From JALONO01 sp038209965 (GTDB lineage: Bacteria > Bacteroidota > Bacteroidia > Cytophagales > Thermoflexibacteraceae): a stretch of DNA of 6,415 bases. Below are positions 1 through 5,663 of this stretch, one piece after another. The stretch covers positions 1-6,415 of the forward strand of contig JBBQXF010000176.1 in assembly GCA_038209965.1 (NCBI GenBank), read 5' to 3'. A program made the position numbers and the translations under genes. Position 1 is the first letter of the stretch. Every line of letters begins with the position of its first letter. The notes under the pieces were generated by a model. That model did no database searches, had not been told where the DNA came from, and saw nothing but the letters and a program-made list of their open reading frames with translations.

Positions 1-473
1 ATAATGATTACTGGGGCTTCCTCGCTCAAGCGAACGGTACTCTCAAACCCGGGGACTTTGGCCCCGATCATGTAGTCGAACTTTTGGTGGTGATGGTTCA
101 GCACGTGCATGATCATGGCCGTGATGGTCGTTTTGCCATGACTGCCCGCCACAACTACGCGCTCTTTGTTCTTGCTCTGCTCGTATATGTATTCGGGGTA
201 CGAATATATTTTCAGGCCCAGGACTTTGGCTTGGGCCAGTTCAGGATTGTCTAGGCGGGCATGCATACCCAATACGATGGCATCGAGTTGGGGGGTTATT
301 TTTTCGGGAAACCAACCTTCTTGGGCAGGTAGCAGTCCGTAAGCTTGCAATCGGCTGTGGGAAGGCTCAAAGATTTCGTCATCCGATCCAGTCACTTGGT
401 AACCCTTGTTTTTGAGGGCAATGGCCAAGTTGTGCATCACACTGCCACCAATGGCTATAAAATGTACATTCAT
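1..473 (-). CDS. mpl: UDP-N-acetylmuramate:tripeptide ligase (Mpl-type Mur ligase), N-terminal part, cut by window edge
   Basis: Partial gene: 157 codons read from ATG at 473 down to base 1 without a stop, and the rest lies outside the window. Seen: the N-terminus MNVHFIAIGGSVMHNLAIAL (residues 1-20) is the Rossmann-type UDP-binding start of the MurC/Mpl branch of Mur ligases. SDDEIFEP (30-37) follows, and the ATP P-loop GSHGKTT is at 110-116. Known: Mpl enzymes use ATP to join the recycled tripeptide L-Ala-gamma-D-Glu-meso-DAP to UDP-MurNAc in the cytoplasm, feeding peptidoglycan recycling. Full-length proteins are about 450 residues, so roughly a third is present. MurC shares the fold, but the IAIGG...MHNLA start and the spacing of SDDEIFEP resemble the Bacteroidota Mpl-like 'peptidoglycan synthetase' more than MurC. 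The start is clear, since the glycine-rich strand begins at residue 4. The envelope lipoprotein gene lies upstream on the same strand, 97 nt away. Confidence 0.88.
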   Translation of the reverse strand, partial: MNVHFIAIGGSVMHNLAIALKNKGYQVTGSDDEIFEPSHSRLQAYGLLPAQEGWFPEKITPQLDAIVLGMHARLDNPELAQAKVLGLKIYSYPEYIYEQSKNKERVVVAGSHGKTTITAMIMHVLNHHHQKFDYMIGAKVPGFESTVRLSEEAPVII

Positions 474-506
474 GTCAATCAATCGGGTTTTAGGTTCCCC
501 AGACGC

Positions 507-514
507 CAAAATTA
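507..514 (-). promoter_or_regulatory. Candidate -7 element for the mpl-like gene
   Basis: Read on the minus strand this is TAATTTTG, an exact match to the Bacteroidota -7 consensus TAnnTTTG, 33 nt before the ATG at 473. No TTG lies at the usual 17-23 nt upstream; the nearest in line (547-549) is 32 nt away. The call therefore rests on one short element in an AT-rich gap. Read-through from the upstream lipoprotein gene is the alternative. I see no terminator hairpin in the 97-nt gap. Confidence 0.3.
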
Positions 515-570
515 AATAACTTTTGCCGTTGTTCGTTAAAACCGCCCAAGTTCGTGGATCCGGGTGCTGA

Positions 571-2280
571 CTAGCGCCGAACCGGCAGTCTCTTCTTTTT
601 TTCTTCTTCCAGATCGGGATCCACTTCGGGCTCAGTGGTGTCCACCACTTCATCCTCAAGCAGCCAGTTGGGCTTCACGGGCAATTTTTGGGAATAAATG
701 TACATCGGCTCGGCCGGGATTCGTTTTTTAAAATCCCCATTGTCCCATTTACCATTGCCATTGAGGTCGATCACGATCCGAATGCGCTTTTCGCCCGGAC
801 TAACATAATCGAACTTAAACTTTTTGGCATTCACCAGCGCAGCTTCTTCGTAGAATTTGGGGCTAGTAAGTTGCACCACAAAATTGGGATAGGGCGAGCG
901 CACTTCACCGCTGATCCCGCCCACTTCTTCGACTGGCCGAATCAGGTAAGAGAGTTTTTTCAGATCCACCGAATCTTTTTCCACCGAAATAAATGTTCCC
1001 TTCTTGAAAGTGAAGTCAATGTTCTTTTTGGCCGCATTTTTTTTGGTAACGGTCAGCACGGTGAAGTTTTGGTTCCAAACCAGATCGCTGGCCGTCAATT
1101 TCTTGGGAATGGTGTCCTTGTCAATTTTGTAACTGATGCTGTCCAGCCGAAAGTCGCCAATGGGCTTGGTAAAATTAAGCTCAAACTTGAGATTGGCCAG
1201 CACTTCGGGGCGCGCTTTGTCGATCGACTTGGGCAACTCGGTGGCCTCTACCTTGGCTCCCCGGCCTGGCTTGGGTTCATTGAATTTGAGAATCACCGTG
1301 TCCAATGCCACGTTGCCTGTCGAATCTTGGGCCGAAAGATAAACGGTTGTGCTGTCGGTGGGCTTTAGTTTTTTGTCCAAGTTATAAAACCTAACCACGT
1401 CTTTATCGGCAATATATGCCACTTTTTTAGCAAATACAGTATCGGGAATGTCCACTTTCAAGCCATAAACGCCCTTGCTGGCTTTTACTTCAAAGTAATT
1501 ACGAACGGCCCGGGCAGTGGTAAAGCGAAACAGTTTGATGTCGTATTGGGTCAGGTACAGATCGCGGGTATAGGAAGACCGGGCAACCAAATCCACAATG
1601 GCAGTATCAAAAGCAATTTTTTCGTCATTGTTGTCATAAGTTAAATTACTGGTTTTCCCTTCTTTGAGGGCATACAATTTGTAGCGGCCTGCCCGCACGT
1701 TATTGATCGTATATTGGCCACTTGAGTCGGTTCGGGTATAGTAGAGCGGCTTGCCCTTGTCAATGTCAATCGTGTCCTTCTCCCGGTACAATGCCACGAC
1801 GCATTTGATTTCTATCTTGTGGGTGAGCACATCGCGCACTGTCCCTTGGACAAAAAAAGTATCAATCACCGGCCCGGTACTGAATGCCAAGCGCATGTTT
1901 TGGGTCACATTGCGCTCATTGGCATCGCGGATGGTCTCCCCGAAATCGAGCACGTAGGTGACACTGTCGGCGAAGGCACTGTCAAAGTCCAGCGTCAAGA
2001 TATTTTTTTTTAATTTGTATTGATAATCGCCCTTGATCGTGGGGGTGATGGTCAGTTCTTGTTTGATGTTTTTGAGATCCAAGTACTCATCAAACACCAG
2101 TTTCACTTGGTTGCCCCGGTAGTTGGTGCTTTGATCGCGGGGCACGGTCGAGAGCAGTTTGGGGGGCAGTTCATCCTTCGGCCCGCCCGTGGGCACCCCT
2201 TGGCTTGCACACGCTCCCACCAGCCAGCTGGCCAGTAGCAGCACAATTAGAGGAAACAGCGGGTTCTTCATACCAATCAT
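571..2280 (-). CDS. Ig-like domain lipoprotein, cell-envelope protein of Bacteroidota type
   Basis: A 569-codon reading frame with a lipoprotein signal peptide: a hydrophobic stretch from about residue 8 ending in lipobox LVGAC, with Cys24 as the lipidated residue (Cys21 from the second ATG). The mature start CASQGVPTGGPKDELPP is typical of a widespread Bacteroidota lipoprotein family. Residues about 36-135 fit a bacterial Ig-like domain of the SbsA/Big_5 type (STVPRDQSTN, VKLVFDEYL, YVLDFGETIRDANERN, LAFSTG). Residues about 140-232 look like a carboxypeptidase-regulatory or prealbumin-like beta domain (VQGTVRD, YTRTDSSGQYTINNVRAGRYKL). The middle is beta-rich and unassigned. Near the end, DLNGNGKWDNGD (505-516) is an Asp/Asn-rich turn that may bind calcium. 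The tail (543-569) is acidic, then basic. There is no catalytic motif, so a structural or adhesive surface role is inferred. ATG codons occur at 2280 and 2271. The second (MKNPLFPL) is the more natural signal-peptide start and fits the promoter better. Confidence 0.85.
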   Translation of the reverse strand: MIGMKNPLFPLIVLLLASWLVGACASQGVPTGGPKDELPPKLLSTVPRDQSTNYRGNQVKLVFDEYLDLKNIKQELTITPTIKGDYQYKLKKNILTLDFDSAFADSVTYVLDFGETIRDANERNVTQNMRLAFSTGPVIDTFFVQGTVRDVLTHKIEIKCVVALYREKDTIDIDKGKPLYYTRTDSSGQYTINNVRAGRYKLYALKEGKTSNLTYDNNDEKIAFDTAIVDLVARSSYTRDLYLTQYDIKLFRFTTARAVRNYFEVKASKGVYGLKVDIPDTVFAKKVAYIADKDVVRFYNLDKKLKPTDSTTVYLSAQDSTGNVALDTVILKFNEPKPGRGAKVEATELPKSIDKARPEVLANLKFELNFTKPIGDFRLDSISYKIDKDTIPKKLTASDLVWNQNFTVLTVTKKNAAKKNIDFTFKKGTFISVEKDSVDLKKLSYLIRPVEEVGGISGEVRSPYPNFVVQLTSPKFYEEAALVNAKKFKFDYVSPGEKRIRIVIDLNGNGKWDNGDFKKRIPAEPMYIYSQKLPVKPNWLLEDEVVDTTEPEVDPDLEEEKKKRLPVRR

Positions 2281-2288
2281 ATCAAGGT

Positions 2289-2322
2289 CAAAAGTACTTT
2301 GGTTTTAAAAACAAAACAGCAA
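2289..2322 (-). promoter_or_regulatory. Promoter of the Ig-like lipoprotein gene (TTG-N23-TACTTTTG)
   Basis: On the minus strand, TACTTTTG (2289-2296) matches TAnnTTTG exactly, and a TTG lies at 2320-2322, 23 nt upstream, at the long end of the accepted spacing. Transcription would begin near 2282-2284. That leaves almost no leader before the ATG at 2280 and about 12 nt before the ATG at 2271, which favours the second ATG. The -7 element overlaps the perfect 10-bp palindrome AAAGTACTTT (2291-2300). The same 13-mer TACTTTTGACCTT recurs before the PaiB-like gene. Confidence 0.55.
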
Positions 2323-2443
2323 TCTGGGAAGGGATTTGACATTTGTTAACGGAAGTGGCGAGGTGATGCGCCCATTTTTAAACCTTGATTTTGAACAAAT
2401 TGGCCCAGTTGCCCAAAGAAAATGAACATTGACGTGAACTAAC

Positions 2444-2474
2444 TTGCGAATGAACCGCGAGCCAGATACATTTG
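2444..2474 (+). promoter_or_regulatory. Candidate promoter of the glycosyltransferase-methyltransferase operon (TTG-N20-TACATTTG)
   Basis: TTG at 2444-2446 and TACATTTG at 2467-2474 are 20 nt apart and fit the Bacteroidota TTG/TAnnTTTG consensus. Transcription would start near 2480, about 17 nt before the ATG at 2498. This site lies inside the longer possible reading frame that opens at 2444 or 2450, so if the promoter is real the protein starts at 2498. A weaker TGATTTTG at 2386-2393 is the alternative and would allow the ATG at 2450. Confidence 0.45.
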
Positions 2475-2497
2475 AAGCCACAACGACACCGCCCACC

Positions 2498-4078
2498 ATG
2501 CCCGCACCCATTGCCCTGTTTGTGTACAAACGTCCGCAACACACCCGCCAAACGCTGGAAGCACTTGCGCGCAATGAACTAGCCGACCAATCGGTTCTCT
2601 ATGTATTTGCCGATGGGCCAAAACCGGGAGCTTCGGCCGAAGATCTGGCGGCCATTGGGCAAGTGCGGGCACTGGTCAAGGAGCAGCAGTGGTGCAAAGA
2701 GGTTCATTTGGTGGAGGCGGCCGCCAACCGTGGGCTGGCCGAATCGATCATCGCTGGAGTCACCCGCACCGTGGGCCAATATGGCCGGGTAATCGTTTTG
2801 GAGGATGATCTGGTGACCTCTCCTTATTTTTTGCGCTACATGAACGATGCGCTGGACTTTTATACCGACCAGCCCAAAGTGATCGCCATTCACGGGTATA
2901 TGTATCCGGTGCCCGGCCCGCGCGCCGCCACTTTTTTCCTCAAGGAAGTGGGCAGTTGGGGCTGGGCCACTTGGCAGCGCGGCTGGGATCTGTTTGAACC
3001 GAATGCCCAGCAACTGCTCGATGCCCTGATGGCCAAAGGGCTGGATCACGCCTTTGACTATGAAGGCGCTTATCCCTACACCAATATCCTGCGCGACCAG
3101 ACCAAGGGCAGGGTGGATGCCTGGGCCATCCGGTGGTATGCCTCGGCTTTTCTCCAAAAGAAGCTTGTGCTATGGCCGGGGGAGTCGCTGGTGCAAAACA
3201 TTGGCCATGACAACAGTGGGGTCCATTCCTTCTCCACCAACAAATATGAGGTGATCCTTGCCAGCCAACCCGTTGTTTTCCAGCCCATCCCGTTGGAAGA
3301 AAATCAAAGCATCAAAGCCACCATCCGGCATTTCTTTGTCCATAGCACTTCTTCGCGGCTGGTTCAGTGGCGCGATAAAGCCCGGGCCTTGGCCCAACGC
3401 ATCGGCTTATCGCTGCGGGTCCGGCGGCAAACACTGGCCGCACGGGTGGCTTCACTTTTCCGCAGCCCCGCGCCCATGAGCCGGGATTTTGGTTACCAAT
3501 TTGGCTACCCGGTGGATCGGTTCTACATTGAAAAGTTTTTGGGCGAAAGCCGCCACTACATCACCGGCGTGGCCATGGAAATTGCCGAGAGCGATTATCT
3601 CCAACGTTTTGGGCAGGGCATTACCCGCTACGAAGTGCTGCACGTGGATCCCCACGAGAAAGCCACCCTGATCGGCAATTTGACCGACCCGCCCTCGCTC
3701 CCGAGCGAGTACGTAGATTGTTTTGTTTGCACCCAGACCCTCAATGTCATTTATGACTACCGATCAGCCATTGAGGGCATTCACCAACTCTTGAAGCCAG
3801 GGGGCACGGCCTTGGTCACAGTGCCGGGCATCACCCAGCTCTCCCGTTTCGATGCTGATCGCTGGGGCGACTATTGGCGGTTTACCCCGCAATCGGCCCA
3901 AAAGGTGTTTGAAGAAATTTTTGGGGCTGGACAGGTGGAAGTAGGTTTTTATGGCAATTGGTTGGCGGCTTCGGCTTTCTTGCAAGGCAAAGCCATCCAC
4001 ATGCTTACTCGCCAAGAATTGTTGCACCAAGATCCCGATTATCCGACCATTATTACGATCATTGCGAAAAAGAAATAA
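2498..4078 (+). CDS. Glycosyltransferase fused to a SAM-dependent methyltransferase-like domain
   Basis: 526 residues, bifunctional in layout. The N-terminal domain (about 4-265) is a GT-A fold transferase starting PIALFVYKRPQHTRQTLEAL. It has a nucleotide-side FADGPK (37-42), the metal/sugar-nucleotide motif LEDDL (101-105), the SWGWATW block (153-159) and HDNSGVHS (237-244). These match a bacterial family related to GT2 and GNT-I-like enzymes that transfers sugars onto surface polysaccharides; donor and acceptor cannot be read. A basic linker (about 272-337) follows. The C-terminal domain (about 340-526) is a type-11 class I methyltransferase-like fold with MEIAES at the SAM loop, VLHVDP, the KPGG turn (433-436) and DYWRFTPQSA. 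MEIAES has Ala where relatives have Gly, so activity is less certain. The start at 2498 follows the family N-terminus and the promoter; ATG 2450 would add 16 residues with no conserved content. The next gene follows after 4 nt. Both probably act at the cytoplasmic face of the membrane. Confidence 0.85.
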   Translation: MPAPIALFVYKRPQHTRQTLEALARNELADQSVLYVFADGPKPGASAEDLAAIGQVRALVKEQQWCKEVHLVEAAANRGLAESIIAGVTRTVGQYGRVIVLEDDLVTSPYFLRYMNDALDFYTDQPKVIAIHGYMYPVPGPRAATFFLKEVGSWGWATWQRGWDLFEPNAQQLLDALMAKGLDHAFDYEGAYPYTNILRDQTKGRVDAWAIRWYASAFLQKKLVLWPGESLVQNIGHDNSGVHSFSTNKYEVILASQPVVFQPIPLEENQSIKATIRHFFVHSTSSRLVQWRDKARALAQRIGLSLRVRRQTLAARVASLFRSPAPMSRDFGYQFGYPVDRFYIEKFLGESRHYITGVAMEIAESDYLQRFGQGITRYEVLHVDPHEKATLIGNLTDPPSLPSEYVDCFVCTQTLNVIYDYRSAIEGIHQLLKPGGTALVTVPGITQLSRFDADRWGDYWRFTPQSAQKVFEEIFGAGQVEVGFYGNWLAASAFLQGKAIHMLTRQELLHQDPDYPTIITIIAKKK

Positions 4079-4082
4079 AGCT

Positions 4083-4841
4083 ATGTTTGGTTTCCTGCAC
4101 CAATTGTTACCCGGTTCGTTAAAAGTAAAACTGCTTTACCGACTTACCATGTTGCCACTTTATTTCCTCAAAGTGAGGAAAGTCAAGCCTTTTGACAGTG
4201 GGCAAGCCCTGGGCACTCCGATCATCCGTTATTATTGGGACACCTTTTTGGCCAAATACCGCAGCGATGTGCGGGGAGTTGGCTTGGAGATCGGCAATGT
4301 GAGCACGTTGAAAAAGTATGGCGGGCCGGCCATCACCCGGGCGGAAGCCCTCGATCTGGAGCCATCGGCCGATGCCACCATCGTAGCCGATCTATCACGG
4401 GCCTGGGATCTGCCCGAAGCGCAATTTGATGTTTTTATCAACCAGTACTCGATGCACGTTATCCCCAATGACCTGGATGCGCTCTATCATTCGGTTCGGC
4501 AACTAAAGCCTGGGGGGGTGCTGTTGGTCAATTTTGTGTGCCACAGTTCCTATTTGGGGGTGGATGGAGATGCCCAGTCGGTCAGCGGCACCCAAGTATG
4601 GCACTGGTACACCCCAGCCAAAGTGCGCCAGCTATTGGCCAGCATCGGACTGGGGCCGGCAGATTTCCAATTGGAAACTTTTGGCAGCTACCGGGGCCTG
4701 CTCACCTACCTGTACGACCTGCCCGTCGAGGCGATGTCGCCCGAAGAGCGCACCCACAAAGATGCAGCCTGCCCATTGATAGTGGGAGTGCGGGCACAAC
4801 GGCCTGCCAATTGGTCGCCCACATATCAGCCTGGGCGGTAG
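4083..4841 (+). CDS. SAM-dependent methyltransferase, stand-alone partner of the preceding fusion protein
   Basis: 252 residues, class I methyltransferase of the type-11 group. Seen: GVGLEIGNVSTLKKYGG (65-81) forms the SAM-binding loop, EALDLEP (88-94) the acidic strand-2 region, DATIVADLSRAWDLP (97-111) the next strand, and LKPGGVLLV (141-149) the family turn. A basic N-terminal stretch (about 12-35, LKVKLLYRLTMLPLYFLKVRK) could lie on the membrane. It aligns through its core with the C-terminal half of the upstream protein (RYYWDTFL/RFYIEKFL, GVGLEI/GVAMEI, ITRAEALDLEP/ITRYEVLHVDP, LKPGG), so the two modules are paralogous. The ATG at 4083 lies 4 nt after the upstream stop, which suggests one mRNA and probably coupled translation. 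The frame opens further upstream (3951), but that part overlaps the fusion gene and shows no family sequence. Substrate unknown; a sugar or glycan hydroxyl is inferred from the neighbour. Confidence 0.82.
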   Translation: MFGFLHQLLPGSLKVKLLYRLTMLPLYFLKVRKVKPFDSGQALGTPIIRYYWDTFLAKYRSDVRGVGLEIGNVSTLKKYGGPAITRAEALDLEPSADATIVADLSRAWDLPEAQFDVFINQYSMHVIPNDLDALYHSVRQLKPGGVLLVNFVCHSSYLGVDGDAQSVSGTQVWHWYTPAKVRQLLASIGLGPADFQLETFGSYRGLLTYLYDLPVEAMSPEERTHKDAACPLIVGVRAQRPANWSPTYQPGR

Positions 4842-4891
4842 GGTGTCCGCATTGGACGAGGAATTGATGCCCGAATTAGGGTCAGAAACAA

Positions 4892-4925
4892 AAAACGGTC
4901 TTGGAGAAAATTCCAAGACCGTTTT
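4892..4925 (-). terminator. Rho-independent terminator of the tRNA-Thr unit, probably bidirectional
   Basis: Perfect 14-bp inverted repeat: AAAACGGTCTTGGA (4892-4905) and TCCAAGACCGTTTT (4912-4925), with a 6-nt loop. In the minus direction the stem ends in a run of T (TTTTTTG), a strong terminator starting one base after the tRNA 3' end. In the plus direction it is followed by GTTTTG, so it can also end transcription of the glycan operon, whose last stop is 50 nt away. Confidence 0.88.
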
Positions 4926-4926
4926 G

Positions 4927-4999
4927 AGCCCCCTGACGGACTCGAACCGCCGACCTACTGATTACAAGTCAGTGGCTCTACCAGCTGAGCTAAGGAGGC
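4927..4999 (-). tRNA. trnT: tRNA-Thr, anticodon UGU
   Basis: 73 nt that fold into a full cloverleaf. The acceptor is GCCTCCT/AGGGGGC (one G-U pair), the D arm GCTC/GAGC with an 8-nt loop, the anticodon arm ACTGA-CTTGTAA-TCAGT, the variable loop AGGTC, and the T arm GGCGG-TTCGAGT-CCGTC. The loop places TGT at positions 34-36, so it reads ACA and, by wobble, other threonine codons. Position 73 is T, and no CCA is encoded (the next bases are CAA), so CCA must be added after transcription. It stands alone, with its own promoter and terminator, between the convergent glycan operon and the divergent lipoprotein gene. The tRNA 3' end shows no duplicated segment or integrase gene that would suggest use as an integration site. 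Confidence 0.97.
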
Positions 5000-5019
5000 A
5001 GCTCAATTGAAAAGTGTTG

Positions 5020-5049
5020 CAAAATTAAAGTGAAAAGTGTAAACTGCAA
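5020..5049 (-). promoter_or_regulatory. Promoter of tRNA-Thr (TTG-N19-TAATTTTG)
   Basis: On the minus strand TTG (5047-5049) is followed after exactly 19 nt by TAATTTTG (5020-5027), a full match to the Bacteroidota promoter consensus. Transcription would begin near 5013-5015, leaving a leader of about 14-16 nt before the tRNA 5' end at 4999 for RNase P to remove. The element is flanked by direct and inverted repeats, described among the findings. Confidence 0.75.
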
Positions 5050-5068
5050 CATTTAAGCCGCTTTTTTC

Positions 5069-5569
5069 ATGAAAAAAATAGCAATAGCCGTTAATCTGCT
5101 CATTGTCTGGGTATTGTGTACCGGCTGCCCCTTTGAGTCGGCCGTGCCGATCGATGCCCCCTCCCTCCCGATCAACCCCAACCTGCTGGGCAAGTGGACC
5201 TCGGACCCGGAAGCCCAAAATTTGCTCGAGATAGCCAAGACCGATCCGTTCACCTACCGCATCACCGAAGTGGAAACCAGCATGGACAGCACCACCCGGC
5301 GAAAGTATTATTTGGGCCATTTGTCGGTAGTGGAGGGGGTGCAATTTGTCAACCTGCAAATGATCGAACAAGACAAGCCCAGTACGGATTCCCTTACCTA
5401 CATGATCTTCAAACTGGAGATCATGCACAAAGACAAATTTGTGCTGTCGCCCATGACCGAACATATCCGCGAAAAGTTCAAGACTTCCGCTGAGTTCAAA
5501 GCATTTGTCAAAAAGCATTTGCGCCTCAGCTTTTTCTACGAAGCCGATATGGTGTATGAGCGGCACTGA
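5069..5569 (+). CDS. Small lipoprotein of unknown function with lipocalin-like GKW motif
   Basis: 166 residues, not recognised as a named protein. The N-terminus is a clear export signal: MKKIAIAVN, a hydrophobic core LLIVWVL, then CTGC with Cys20 as the likely lipid anchor. The residue at -3 from that Cys is itself a Cys, which is atypical for a lipobox. Cys17 would be the alternative anchor, but its own -1 residue is Leu, so Cys20 is preferred. The mature part begins PFESAVPIDAP, then LLGKWTSDPEAQNLLEIAKTD (39-59). The GKW near the start, followed by short alternating strands (FTYRITEVE, KYYLGHLSVVEG, VQFVNLQMIE, LTYMIFKLEIMHKDKFVLS), resembles a lipocalin-like beta-barrel. The C-terminus (134-152) looks helical and basic. 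The ATG at 5069 is the only start before the signal peptide. Divergent from tRNA-Thr; I found no convincing promoter of its own in the 69-bp gap. Binding of a small hydrophobic ligand is only a guess from the fold. Confidence 0.8.
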   Translation: MKKIAIAVNLLIVWVLCTGCPFESAVPIDAPSLPINPNLLGKWTSDPEAQNLLEIAKTDPFTYRITEVETSMDSTTRRKYYLGHLSVVEGVQFVNLQMIEQDKPSTDSLTYMIFKLEIMHKDKFVLSPMTEHIREKFKTSAEFKAFVKKHLRLSFFYEADMVYERH

Positions 5570-5610
5570 GCACCAGTCCAAGACGAACCTGATTTGAGGG
5601 TTTCTGGCGG

Positions 5611-5626
5611 TTGATTGTTTAATCAA
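5611..5626. promoter_or_regulatory. Possible operator: inverted repeat TTGATT-N4-AATCAA over the PaiB-like promoter
   Basis: Perfect 6-bp arms with a 4-nt spacer. The site covers the candidate upstream TTG (5615-5617) of the next promoter, a position where a bound dimer could block RNA polymerase. It is too AT-rich and short, and lacks a T-run, to be a convincing terminator of the preceding lipoprotein gene. Autoregulation by the adjacent PaiB-like protein is one possibility, with no direct support. Confidence 0.3.
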
Positions 5627-5648
5627 AATCCTGGGTAAATTACTTTTG
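5615..5648 (+). promoter_or_regulatory. Promoter of the PaiB-like gene (TTG-N23-TACTTTTG)
   Basis: TACTTTTG (5641-5648) matches TAnnTTTG exactly, and TTG at 5615-5617 lies 23 nt upstream. Predicted transcription start is near 5655, leaving about 9 nt before the ATG at 5664. This argues against the upstream TTG at 5646 as the start codon, since it lies within the -7 element. It shares TACTTTTGACCTT and the 23-nt spacing with the promoter of the Ig-like lipoprotein gene. Confidence 0.55.
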
Positions 5649-5663
5649 ACCTTTACTGGCTCC

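Noticed and set aside
688..1368. Plus-strand open frame of 226 codons opposite the Ig-like lipoprotein
   Set aside because: It lies entirely antisense to a gene with a signal peptide and recognisable domains; the translation is rich in His, Phe and Gly and shows no family motif.
2291..2300. 10-bp palindrome AAAGTACTTT as an operator
   Set aside because: It overlaps the -7 element, whose own bases form half of it. A single short AT-rich palindrome is not enough to call an operator.
2579..3157. Minus-strand open frame of 192 codons opposite the glycosyltransferase domain
   Set aside because: The plus-strand frame carries conserved glycosyltransferase motifs throughout this stretch; the antisense translation has none.
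3300..3520. Possibility that the fusion protein is two genes joined by a sequencing or assembly error
   Set aside because: The frame is continuous through a plausible basic linker with unchanged codon use, and no internal start is needed to explain either domain. It cannot be fully excluded without reads.
3951..4082. Upstream extension of the second methyltransferase
   Set aside because: The extra 44 codons overlap the end of the fusion gene in another frame and resemble nothing in the family; ATG 4083 gives a natural start 4 nt after the upstream stop.
4927..4999. tRNA-Thr as an integration site of a mobile element
   Set aside because: No repeat of the tRNA 3' end, integrase or transposase gene is visible in the window.
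5040..5047. TAAACTGC as the -7 element of the small lipoprotein gene
   Set aside because: It differs from TAnnTTTG at three fixed positions despite a TTG 20 nt upstream, so no promoter was called.
5062..5077. 16-bp perfect palindrome TTTTTTCATGAAAAAA centred on the lipoprotein start codon
   Set aside because: It arises mostly from the lysine codons after ATG and a T-run before it; A/T-only arms make a weak hairpin, so coincidence is likely.
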